19,104 nt of DNA from DASXSB01 sp036506275 (GTDB lineage Bacteria > Methylomirabilota > Methylomirabilia > Rokubacteriales > CSP1-6), in the NCBI GenBank assembly GCA_036506275.1, contig DASXSB010000072.1, forward strand, positions 1 to 19,104, in the 5' to 3' direction. Shown here piece after piece: positions 7,840 through 14,617 of this stretch. A program made the translations under genes and the position numbers. Position 1 is the first letter of the stretch, and each line of letters starts with the position of its first letter. The notes beneath the pieces were generated by a model. It was not told the DNA's origin and searched no databases. It was given only the letters and a program-made list of their open reading frames with translations.

Positions 7840-7856
7840 TTGGCACATCCTGTGCT
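7840..7856 (+). promoter_or_regulatory. Sigma-54-like -24/-12 element or short inverted repeat upstream of ccoN
   Basis: TTGGCAC, then five bases, then GTGCT gives GG at 7842-7843 and GC at 7854-7855 with the exact 10-base gap required by sigma-54. It matches most of the consensus, but has G where the first T of TTGC is expected. The same bases form a perfect 5-bp inverted repeat (GCACA-TCC-TGTGC, 7843-7855), so it may instead be an operator or a weak hairpin after the receiver gene. A TATGAT -10-like hexamer at 7899-7904 is an alternative promoter. No sigma-54 activator gene is present in the window. Confidence 0.35.
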
Positions 7857-8032
7857 CTTGCGGCCCTTTCGTTCATTCGTCCGCGCGCGCGACGCGTATA
7901 TGATCGTGGTCGGCGAACGGCCGCGATCGAGCGCGATCGCCCCCGACGCCATTCGTGGGCTCCACCATAGGGAACGAGGCGACGATCGACGCGCGCGGGG
8001 AGCGCGGGCGGGCGGCTGACGTCGGGCGCGCG

Positions 8033-9433
8033 ATGGCGCGCAACGACGAGCTGATCGATCGCGATCTCATCCGCCGGTGGTTGCTGTGGGGGTTCTTCTG
8101 GGTGATGTTCGCCCCCACCGTGGGCGTGATCGTCTCCACGAAGTTCAACGCCCCCGAGTTCTTCGGCGGTCAGGCGTGGGCGACGTTCGGCCGCCTGCGC
8201 CCCGTCCACGTCAACGGCGTGATCTGGGGCGCCTTCTCCACCCTCTTCATCGGCCTCGCTTACTACATCACGCCCCGTCTCGCCGGCGTCCGCGTGTGGC
8301 GGGAACGATGGGCGGCGCCGCTGGTGTGGGTGTGGAACCTCAATCTCGCCGTCGCCTTCGTCGCCCTCACCGCCTTCGGCGCCAACCGGGGCTGGGAGGC
8401 GGGCGAGCTGCCGCTGCCGAACGTCCTCGTGCTCATCGCCTGCGTGATGGCGGTCTCGCTCCAGCTCCTGATGACGGTCGCGCGCCGCGTGCAGCGCGAT
8501 CTCTACGTGAGCCTCTGGTACCTGATCGGCGCCCTCCTGTGGACCGACATCAACCTGCTCCTGCTCGTCATCGGCCCCTACCGCACCGTCCCCGGCATCA
8601 ACAACGCGGCCCTCCACGGCCTCTTCCTCCACTACGTGGTCGGCCTCTGGATCACGCCCGCCGGCTATGTCCTCATCTATTACTTCCTGCCCGCCGTGGT
8701 GCGCGCGCCCATCTACAGTCACAAGCTCTCGTTGATCGGCTTCTGGTCGCTCGCGTTCTTCTATCCCTTCGTCGGCATCCATCACTATCTCTACAGCCCC
8801 ATCGCGGACTGGGCGGAGACGATCGCCATCGTGTCGTCGATGATGCTGATCATTCCGGTGTGGACCGTCCTCCAGAACTTCTTCGGCACCATGAGGGGGC
8901 AGTGGGCGGACTTCTCACGGAACCTCCCTGCCAAGTTCCTCATCATGGGCTCGCTCATGTACCTGGTGGGCTGCTTCCAGGGATCACTGGAGGCGCTGCG
9001 ATCGCTCCAGGAGCCGACGCACTTCACCGACTTCGTGATCTCCCACGCCCACCTCACGGTGTTCGGCACCTTCGTGGTGTGGGCGCTCGGCGGTGCCCTC
9101 CACGTGTGGCCGCGCCTGGTCGGGCGCGAGCTGTGGAGCGCTCGCCTCGGCAACTGGAGCTTCTGGCTCATGACCCTCGGCATCTCCACCATGGGACTCG
9201 TGCTGGCGTCGCAGGGCCTCCAGCAGGGCTACATGCTGATGGCGCGCGCGGAGTGGCTGGACACGGTGGCGAGCATGCGCCCCTACTGGTTCGTCCGCAC
9301 ACTCTCGGGCGTCTCCATGGACGTCGGCATCTCGCTCCTCGTCTACAACTTCATGCGCACGGCGATGGCGGGGGGACGCGACGCCGTCATGCCGGCGCGG
9401 GCGGGACCGGTCGTCGTCTCCGGACGGGCGTAG
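8033..9433 (+). CDS. ccoN: cbb3-type cytochrome c oxidase subunit I
   Basis: The catalytic heme-copper subunit (466 aa from the ATG at 8033) reduces O2 to water and pumps protons at the inner membrane. All expected ligands are visible: low-spin heme b H59 (RLRPVHVN) and H340, heme b3 H338 (ISHAH), CuB H200 (FLHYVVG), H250 and H251 (GIHHY), plus Y244 six residues before the His pair, the position of the cbb3 cross-linked tyrosine. Twelve or so hydrophobic spans fit the family. The frame extends upstream to a GTG at 7955, adding 26 charged residues that the family does not need, and neither start has a good ribosome-binding site. The stop TAG is followed immediately by the GTG of the ccoO-type gene. 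The Y244 and His pattern argues for an oxidase rather than a NorB nitric oxide reductase. Confidence 0.93.
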   Translation: MARNDELIDRDLIRRWLLWGFFWVMFAPTVGVIVSTKFNAPEFFGGQAWATFGRLRPVHVNGVIWGAFSTLFIGLAYYITPRLAGVRVWRERWAAPLVWVWNLNLAVAFVALTAFGANRGWEAGELPLPNVLVLIACVMAVSLQLLMTVARRVQRDLYVSLWYLIGALLWTDINLLLLVIGPYRTVPGINNAALHGLFLHYVVGLWITPAGYVLIYYFLPAVVRAPIYSHKLSLIGFWSLAFFYPFVGIHHYLYSPIADWAETIAIVSSMMLIIPVWTVLQNFFGTMRGQWADFSRNLPAKFLIMGSLMYLVGCFQGSLEALRSLQEPTHFTDFVISHAHLTVFGTFVVWALGGALHVWPRLVGRELWSARLGNWSFWLMTLGISTMGLVLASQGLQQGYMLMARAEWLDTVASMRPYWFVRTLSGVSMDVGISLLVYNFMRTAMAGGRDAVMPARAGPVVVSGRA

Positions 9434-11071
9434 GTGAAGGCGTACGCGCTGGGGGCGGGGTTCTTCTGCATCACGCTCGCGATCTTCGTGCAGGGTCTGC
9501 TTCCCATCGCCATTCCCGCCTCGCGCGAGACGCGGACGTCGCGCGCCGTGCGCAACGAGCTCGGCGAGATCAAGTGGGTGTGGTACGAGGCGACCCCGTA
9601 CACGTCGCTCGAGCAGCTCGGCCGTCGCGTGTACCAGCGGGAAGGATGCTGGTACTGCCACAGCCAGTACGTCCGGCCGGTGGCGAACGAGGATCAGCGG
9701 TGGGGACCGGTGGCCGAGGTCGGCGAGTACGCCTACGATTGGCCGCATCTCTTGTCCACGCGCCGGATCGGGCCCGATCTCTCCCGGGTCGGCCTCAAGT
9801 TCGGCGACGGCTGGCACCTCGCCCACCACTGGGCGCCGCGAATGGTCGTGCCGGACTCGATCATGCCGGAGTTCCGCTGGCTCTATCGCACGGCCGAGGT
9901 GACCGTCGTCGAGCGCCAGGGCGCCCCCGCTCTCGGCCATTCCGAGCGGCTGAAGGCGATGTTCTCCTTCAAGCCCGGCGTCGTCATCCCGCTCCGGCCC
10001 AATCCGGACGGCGTCGCGTTCGCCGACCGCACGGACGGCACGCCCGAGCTGGCGGTGTCGAACCTGCCCGAGCCGTACGACAAGCTCGAGACGTGGAAGG
10101 GCAAGACGCTCACGGTGGTGACGCCGTCGCGGGAGCTGCGCGGGCTCGTCGCCTACACGCAGAAACTGGGGACGAACCGCGGCGCCTGGCGCGACGCGTT
10201 CGAGCCGCAGACGCTGTCCGTGAGCGTGATGACGGTTCCCGGCACCGCCGACAACGTCGCGCGCGGCAAGGCGGTGTACGGGCGCCGCTGCGCGGGCTGT
10301 CACGGCGACAAGGGCGACGGCAACGGACCCGCCGCCACGTTCCTCGATCCGCGTCCGCGCAATTTCACGTTCGCCGTCTTCAAGTTCCGGACGACGCCGT
10401 CGGGCTCGCTCCCGACGGACGGCGATCTCTACCGGACGCTCACGCGCGGCGTGCGGGGGACGGCGATGCCCACGTGGCATGAGCTGCCCGAGAAGGACCG
10501 CATCACCGTGATCGCCTACCTCAAGACCTTCTCGACGCGCTGGAAGGAGGAGAAACCCGAGCCGCCGATCCTCATCGGGGAGCCGCCGGCGCCGACGGCC
10601 GCCCTCCTCGCGCGCGGCAAGCAACTCTACGCGCAGGCCAAGTGCTTTCAGTGTCACGGCGAGGGCGGCAAGGGGGACGGGCCGTCCGCCGACGAGCTGC
10701 AGGACGATCTGAAGTTCCCGATCCGCCCCGCCGATTTCACGCGCGGCCAGTTCAAGGGCGGCAGCGACGTCCGCGACATCTACCGCGCCATGACCACCGG
10801 GCTCGACGGCACGCCCATGCCCTCCTTCGCAGACGCCATGCAGGACGACGAGCGGTGGGCCATCAGCTACTACGTGCTCTCGTTCTCCGCGTTCAACGAT
10901 CCGCTCACGGGCACGCGGCTCACGCTGGATCCCGCCGCCCGGGCGCAGCTCAACACCGCCGACGTCTCCGCGCACGATACCGCGCGCGCCGCCCTCGATC
11001 CGGCATCCGCCGGCGACGGGCCGAAGAGCCTCGTGCGCTTCTACCGGGGCATCCGCGGGGAGGGTCGCTGA
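9434..11071 (+). CDS. ccoO: CcoO-type subunit fused to two extra cytochrome c domains (triheme)
   Basis: This 545-aa protein starts at a GTG touching the ccoN stop. Residues 1-250 are a CcoO: an N-terminal membrane anchor (about 5-27), heme motif CWYCH (72-76) in the diagnostic YCHSQYVRPV block, axial Met M144 (SIMPEF), and the terminal LVAYTQKLGT. Two more class I cytochrome c domains follow: CAGCH (286-290) with M345 (TAMPTW), and CFQCH (404-408) with M462 (TPMPSF). It should carry electrons from a periplasmic donor to CcoN. Ordinary CcoO is a monoheme protein of about 200-250 aa with a separate diheme CcoP; here those two hemes are on the same chain and no conventional ccoP is found. The extra domains may be a transplanted CcoP or independent cytochromes; their sequence is not clearly CcoP. 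Confidence 0.9.
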   Translation: MKAYALGAGFFCITLAIFVQGLLPIAIPASRETRTSRAVRNELGEIKWVWYEATPYTSLEQLGRRVYQREGCWYCHSQYVRPVANEDQRWGPVAEVGEYAYDWPHLLSTRRIGPDLSRVGLKFGDGWHLAHHWAPRMVVPDSIMPEFRWLYRTAEVTVVERQGAPALGHSERLKAMFSFKPGVVIPLRPNPDGVAFADRTDGTPELAVSNLPEPYDKLETWKGKTLTVVTPSRELRGLVAYTQKLGTNRGAWRDAFEPQTLSVSVMTVPGTADNVARGKAVYGRRCAGCHGDKGDGNGPAATFLDPRPRNFTFAVFKFRTTPSGSLPTDGDLYRTLTRGVRGTAMPTWHELPEKDRITVIAYLKTFSTRWKEEKPEPPILIGEPPAPTAALLARGKQLYAQAKCFQCHGEGGKGDGPSADELQDDLKFPIRPADFTRGQFKGGSDVRDIYRAMTTGLDGTPMPSFADAMQDDERWAISYYVLSFSAFNDPLTGTRLTLDPAARAQLNTADVSAHDTARAALDPASAGDGPKSLVRFYRGIRGEGR

Positions 11072-11073
11072 GG

Positions 11074-11247
11074 GTGCACGAGCTTAACTATCTGATCCTC
11101 GGGCAGTTCGTCGTCTCGACCCTCATGGGGCTGGGCGCGCTCTGCCTCTTCCTGTGGGCGGCGGCGTCAGGCCTCTTCGGCGACGTCGAGCCCGTGAAGT
11201 ATCAGGTGCTCGAGAGCGAAGGAGTGGATCATGACGGACAGGGATGA
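11074..11247 (+). CDS. ccoS: CcoS-like cbb3 oxidase assembly small membrane protein
   Basis: A 57-aa protein begins at a GTG two bases after the ccoO-type stop, with a GGGGAGGG-like ribosome-binding site just upstream. It has one membrane span (about 7-32), followed by FLWAAASGLFGDVEPVKYQVL. This matches the CcoS pattern F-x-W-A-x-x-S-G-x-F-x-D-x-E. CcoS is needed for copper and heme assembly of cbb3 oxidases. Here it sits inside the structural operon rather than with ccoGHI, none of which are in the window. The last 17 bases overlap the next gene. The match rests on a short motif, so the call is moderate to good. Confidence 0.65.
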   Translation: MHELNYLILGQFVVSTLMGLGALCLFLWAAASGLFGDVEPVKYQVLESEGVDHDGQG

Positions 11248-11440
11248 CGTGGCGCATCCGCAGTGGACGGAGGCGCCGCACGCCGATGCCGAGGTCGAGT
11301 CGTTCGCGGGCGGGGAGATCCAGAGCTTTCACGGGCGCGTGAATGCCTGGCTGCTCGCCGTCTACGGGGTGCTCGCGGTGTGGGGCGTCTACTACGTGAT
11401 CAAGTTCTGGGGCGGGCTCGGCCCCGGGCAGGGGCGATGA
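11231..11440 (+). CDS. Small single-span membrane protein of the cbb3 operon, possible CcoP-anchor equivalent
   Basis: A 69-aa protein starts at ATG 11231 with a good ribosome-binding site (GAAGGAG about 7 bases upstream). Its acidic N-terminal half (about 1-36) precedes one span (about 39-60, AWLLAVYGVLAVWGVYYVIKFW) and a short Gly-rich tail. The arrangement of a polar N-terminus with an FHGR stretch before an aromatic-rich span is like the N-terminal membrane anchor of CcoP/FixP, minus the cytochrome domains. It also has the size range of CcoQ. I infer that it is a structural accessory subunit; no enzymatic motif or cysteine is present. It overlaps the ccoS-like gene by 17 bases, and its stop overlaps the ATG of a 10-codon reading frame. 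Confidence 0.6.
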   Translation: MTDRDDVAHPQWTEAPHADAEVESFAGGEIQSFHGRVNAWLLAVYGVLAVWGVYYVIKFWGGLGPGQGR

Positions 11441-11469
11441 GGGGCGGGCGGGCGGAGCGGGCGAGATGA
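11437..11469 (+). other. Ten-codon open frame bridging two membrane-protein genes
   Basis: An ATG at 11437 overlaps the stop of the 69-aa gene (ATGA). The frame encodes ten residues rich in Arg and Gly, and ends with a TGA that overlaps the ATG of the 35-aa gene at 11466. It could simply be a chance frame in GC-rich spacer, or a relay that carries ribosomes between genes. No function is claimed. Confidence 0.25.
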
Positions 11470-11573
11470 CAGGCGTGCGACTGCTCCGGGCGCTCGCCAT
11501 CGTGAACCTGTTCATCCTCGCCTCCGACGTCCTCTACAACGTGCTCAGCGGCCTCCTGACGATGATCCGATGA
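11466..11573 (+). CDS. 35-aa membrane microprotein in the cbb3 operon
   Basis: The frame runs from ATG 11466 to TGA 11571-11573 and encodes 35 residues with a basic start (MTGVRLLR) and one hydrophobic helix (about 9-33) ending in MIR. A GGAG lies 8 bases before the ATG, a good ribosome-binding site. Its position between oxidase genes, its single span and its start/stop overlap with the next frame suggest a tiny accessory subunit or assembly helper. Pseudomonas CcoM (also under 40 aa) shows that cbb3 oxidases can carry such peptides; I see no clear sequence match to it. It is too short for standard gene finders. Confidence 0.55.
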   Translation: MTGVRLLRALAIVNLFILASDVLYNVLSGLLTMIR

Positions 11574-11665
11574 TGAGCGCGATCGAACGGCTGGCGCTCG
11601 TCGTATTCCTCATCGGCCACGTGGCGTTCTTCGCGTGGGTGGCGCTGCTCACGTTCCGCAAATAG
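11573..11665 (+). CDS. 30-aa membrane microprotein in the cbb3 operon
   Basis: This frame starts at ATG 11573, sharing the TGATG junction with the previous microprotein, and stops at TAG 11663-11665, whose final G begins the GTG of ctaG (TAGTG). It encodes 30 residues: a short polar start (MSAIER), one hydrophobic helix with an embedded His (FLIGHVAFFAW) and a basic end (TFRK). The opposite charge layout of termini and the exact overlaps on both sides favour a translated gene. No family is recognised. Without the tight overlaps it would be dismissed as noise, so confidence is moderate. Confidence 0.5.
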   Translation: MSAIERLALVVFLIGHVAFFAWVALLTFRK

Positions 11666-12513
11666 TGGCCTCTCGCGCGTGGGCGGATGCGGCGGGGGCG
11701 GGGCCGGGCAGCGCGCCCGCGGTGCGGCTCGAAGTCCTCCTGCCGCTGCTGCTCGTCAGCGCGCTTTTGGCACTCGGGTCCTGGCGTCTGGCGCAACGCC
11801 GACCGGGCGCCGTGACCGCGGCGCGCATGATCTTCGGCGGCGGCGCCCTCGCGTGTGTGACGGTGGCGCTGCTGTCGCCGCTCGACGCCCTCGCCGACCG
11901 CCTCTTCGCCGCCCACATGGTCCAGCACATGGCGCTCGTGATGCTGGCGGCGCCCGCGCTCCTGCTCGCCGATCCCTTCCCGCTCGCGCTGTGGGCGCTT
12001 CCGCGCGCGCTCCGCCGTCGGCTTGGCCGCCGGCTGACGCGGGCTTCCGTCGTCGGTCGTCTGTGGTTCGTCGCCACCACGATGCTCTTGACGTGGCCCG
12101 CCTTCACCGCCGTCCTCTGGCTCTGGCACGTCCCCGCCGCCTACGACGCGGCGTTGTCGCATCGCTGGCTCCACGACGTCGAGCACGCGAGCTTCTTCGC
12201 GGCCGCCCTCCTCTTCTGGTGGCCGGTGATCCATCCGGCGCCGCGGTTTCGCCCGCCCGCGGCGTGTCCGCTTCGGATCGTGTACCTCGTGCTGGCCGCC
12301 TTCCAGACGGCGGCGCTCGGCCTCGTGCTGACGCTGGCCCCGACCGTGATCTATCGATCGTACGCGGTCCTCGACGACCAGACGCGGGGCGGCGTGGTGA
12401 TGTGGGGACTGGGAGGGCTGATCGACATGCTGGCCGTGCTGGTGGTGCTCTATCGCGGCCTCGGAGGGGGGGAACGGCCCACGCCTCGAGATCGGATACT
12501 GTATTCGCCATGA
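11665..12513 (+). CDS. ctaG: Cytochrome c oxidase assembly factor CtaG (caa3_CtaG family)
   Basis: A 282-aa multi-span membrane protein with the CtaG hallmark AHMVQHMALVML (H84 and H88) followed by an AP-rich loop, a WHVP..YDAAL block and HDVEHASFF. The family, first studied in Bacillus caa3 oxidase, assists oxidase assembly, probably copper delivery to CuB. Six to seven hydrophobic spans are visible. The chosen GTG at 11665 overlaps the TAG of the upstream microprotein; the open frame reaches 11635 but would extend into that gene. Its TGA overlaps the ATG of the flavin oxidoreductase gene (ATGA). Position in the operon supports a role in maturation of the cbb3-type enzyme here. Confidence 0.85.
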   Translation: MASRAWADAAGAGPGSAPAVRLEVLLPLLLVSALLALGSWRLAQRRPGAVTAARMIFGGGALACVTVALLSPLDALADRLFAAHMVQHMALVMLAAPALLLADPFPLALWALPRALRRRLGRRLTRASVVGRLWFVATTMLLTWPAFTAVLWLWHVPAAYDAALSHRWLHDVEHASFFAAALLFWWPVIHPAPRFRPPAACPLRIVYLVLAAFQTAALGLVLTLAPTVIYRSYAVLDDQTRGGVVMWGLGGLIDMLAVLVVLYRGLGGGERPTPRDRILYSP

Positions 12514-13622
12514 GCCTCCACCTCGGCCTCTTCACCATGCCCTTCCATCACCCGTCCCGTGACTACGCCACCATCCTCGAGGAGGACCAGGAAGCCGTGG
12601 TCCTCGCTGATCGCCTCGGCTTCACGGAAGCCTACGTGGGCGAGCACTTCAGCTCGTGGAGCGAGCGGATCACCTCGCCCCTGATCTTCCTCGCGTCCGT
12701 CATCAACCGCACGGAGCGCATCCGTTTCGGGACCGGCGTCATCAACATGCCGCAGATGCACCCGGCCACGGTGGCGGCGCACGTGGCGATGTTCGACCAG
12801 CTCTGCCGCGGCCGCTTCATCTTCGGCATCGGCCCCGGTGGCCTCGTCAGCGACTTCGAGCTGTTCAACGTCGGTGAGGCCGAGCTGCGCCCGCAGATGA
12901 TGCTGGAGTCGATCGATACCGTGCTCGCGCTGTGGGGGCAGGACCCGCCGTACCGGATCGATGGTCGCTTCTGGAAGATCGCGGTGGAGAAGAACATCTA
13001 TCCCGAGTTCAAGGTCGGGTACGTGCCGCGCCCGTTCCAGCAGCCGCACCCGCCCATCGCGCTCTCGCTGCTCACGCCGAACTCGAACAGCGCGGCCACC
13101 GCCGGCGAGCGCGGCTGGATCCCGGTCTCCGGAAACTTCTTCCACCGACGCCACCTGCGCGGCCACTGGGACCGCTACGTCGAGGGCTGTGAGCGCGTCG
13201 GGCGCCGTCCCGATCCCAACGTCTGGCGCGTCTCGCGGAGCGTCCTCGTGACGGAGACGGAGAGCCAGGCCGAGGATTACCTCGCCGATCCCGACAACGG
13301 GCTCTCCTTCTATTACAGCTTCTTCCTGTTCAGCTTCTCCCAGCTCCGCAAGGCGCTGTTCATGGTCAAGCCCGACCCCGACATGCCGGACGAGGCGGTA
13401 ACGGTGGACGCCATCAAGCGGGGAATGATCATCGCCGGCACTCCCCGCCATGTTCTCGACCAGCTCGTGGCGTTGCGGGACGAGATCGGTCACTTCGGGA
13501 CGCTCTTGATGGCGGGGCACGACTGGGACCAGCCGAAGTTCTGGCGCCGCTCGATGGAGCTGCTCGCAACCGACGTGATGCCCGCGCTCGCGCGCCACGC
13601 GGCGGCCACGCCGCCGCGCTGA
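12510..13622 (+). CDS. LLM-class flavin-dependent oxidoreductase (luciferase-like monooxygenase)
   Basis: A 370-aa TIM-barrel protein of the bacterial luciferase-like superfamily, using reduced FMN or F420. Family blocks visible are LGLFTMPFH at the start, LADRLGFTEAYVGEHF (33-48), ERIRFGTGVINMP, HPATVAAHVAMFDQLCRGRFIFGIGPGG, and the C-terminal IIAGTPRHVLDQL segment. It needs a separate reductase and has no secretion signal, so it is cytosolic. The ATG at 12510 overlaps the ctaG stop, which places it in the oxidase transcript. The substrate is unknown; members degrade alkanesulfonates, chelators, hydrocarbons and ring compounds. Why it is coupled to an oxidase operon is unclear. Confidence 0.88.
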   Translation: MSLHLGLFTMPFHHPSRDYATILEEDQEAVVLADRLGFTEAYVGEHFSSWSERITSPLIFLASVINRTERIRFGTGVINMPQMHPATVAAHVAMFDQLCRGRFIFGIGPGGLVSDFELFNVGEAELRPQMMLESIDTVLALWGQDPPYRIDGRFWKIAVEKNIYPEFKVGYVPRPFQQPHPPIALSLLTPNSNSAATAGERGWIPVSGNFFHRRHLRGHWDRYVEGCERVGRRPDPNVWRVSRSVLVTETESQAEDYLADPDNGLSFYYSFFLFSFSQLRKALFMVKPDPDMPDEAVTVDAIKRGMIIAGTPRHVLDQLVALRDEIGHFGTLLMAGHDWDQPKFWRRSMELLATDVMPALARHAAATPPR

Positions 13623-13678
13623 TCGAAATCGTCGCCATGCGCCCCGCGCGCGGCGGCGCCGGCGCTGCTCGGTTCCGC

Positions 13679-14617
13679 TTACGGCCACTCCCCGCGCGGC
13701 CGATCGAGGGCGGCGCGATCCCAGCCCGCGAGGTCGGCGGCGGCGTCGTACGCGCTCTGGAAGAACTCGAGGACGGCGCCGTCGAGTGAGCCCGACGCGG
13801 CGGCGGCGTCATAGGGAAGGATGAAGTCGGCGAGCGCGCGGCTGTAATACGCGTCGGCGGGCCGGATGGCGGCGGTGGCGAGGGCGGGCGGCTCCGGCCG
13901 CGCGTACGCGTAGAACGCGGGCACGGTCACGTCTCCGCTCCCCGGCCAGAACCCGAAGCTGATCTCCTCGTGCGAGTTCGCCTCGCGGATGACCCACCAT
14001 TCCTTGGGATCGTGCGCGGGCGCGCGGCGGCCGTTGAAGCGCGTGAGGGCAAGATCGAAGGCGCCCCAGAAGAAGTGCACCGGGCTCGACTTGCCGAGAA
14101 ACCGTCCCTTGAATCGCTTCATCACCCGGTCCGCCTGCATCAGCATCGCGAAGAAGCGACTGACGTGAGCGGCGTCGTACGACGCGTGGACGCGATCGTC
14201 CGGAAACGGAACGGTGTGATCCGTCTCCACCGGGACCGGCCACAGCTTCACCGTGATGCCGAGGCCGGCGAGCAGATCGACGTACGCGCGATAGAAGTCG
14301 GCCACCGACTGCGGCGCGAGCGGCAGGTCCCGCACGGTGCCCTCGCTCGTGACCACGCGCAGCCGATGGTCGATGAAGTCGAACGCGACCTCGAACGTGC
14401 GGTCGCCGTACGGGATGGGCGTGGTCGTCAACCCCCGCGCGGTCACGTAGAGCGGGACGTTCCACCAGTGGTTCTCCCGCGGCGTGAGAGCCAGCCGCGT
14501 CTTGCCGACGATCTGCATCCACATGTGGAGCGTGTCGTGCGTCTCCCGCCATTCGGCGAGAGGCAGGCCGGCGGGGACCGCCGGGTCCCGGGCGATTCGA
14601 GGGCGAGGCAGGCTCAT
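13679..14617 (-). CDS. DUF5996 family protein
   Basis: This 312-aa soluble protein matches the DUF5996 pattern by eye: TLHMWMQIVGKTRLAL near residues 29-44, NHWWNVPLYVTARGLTT, FEVAFDFIDHRL, a long central part with SPVHFFWGAFDLALTRF, and HEEISFGFWPG followed by FYAYARPEPP. No biochemical function is established for the family. The ATG at 14617 overlaps the TGA of pirin (ATGA), so it is the third gene of a coupled operon of unknown protein, pirin and DUF5996. The convergent LLM gene ends 56 bases away. Confidence 0.82.
   Translation of the reverse strand: MSLPRPRIARDPAVPAGLPLAEWRETHDTLHMWMQIVGKTRLALTPRENHWWNVPLYVTARGLTTTPIPYGDRTFEVAFDFIDHRLRVVTSEGTVRDLPLAPQSVADFYRAYVDLLAGLGITVKLWPVPVETDHTVPFPDDRVHASYDAAHVSRFFAMLMQADRVMKRFKGRFLGKSSPVHFFWGAFDLALTRFNGRRAPAHDPKEWWVIREANSHEEISFGFWPGSGDVTVPAFYAYARPEPPALATAAIRPADAYYSRALADFILPYDAAAASGSLDGAVLEFFQSAYDAAADLAGWDRAALDRPRGEWP

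Noticed and set aside
7955..8032. N-terminal extension of ccoN from GTG 7955
   Set aside because: The added residues are charged and not expected in the family; an ATG at 8033 gives a normal CcoN length. It cannot be fully excluded because neither start has a good ribosome-binding site.
8984..10975. Minus-strand 663-codon frame antisense to ccoN/ccoO
   Set aside because: No domain, Arg/Glu/Val-rich shadow; the plus strand carries all heme ligands.
11437..11665. Treating 11437-11665 as plain intergenic spacer
   Set aside because: Reading it in all frames shows two hydrophobic mini-frames with exact start/stop overlaps, so they were reported as probable microproteins instead.
13639..13659. 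GC-rich hairpin between the convergent LLM and DUF5996 genes as a bidirectional terminator
   Set aside because: The stem is strong but there is no T run on either side, and such palindromes are frequent by chance at this GC content.
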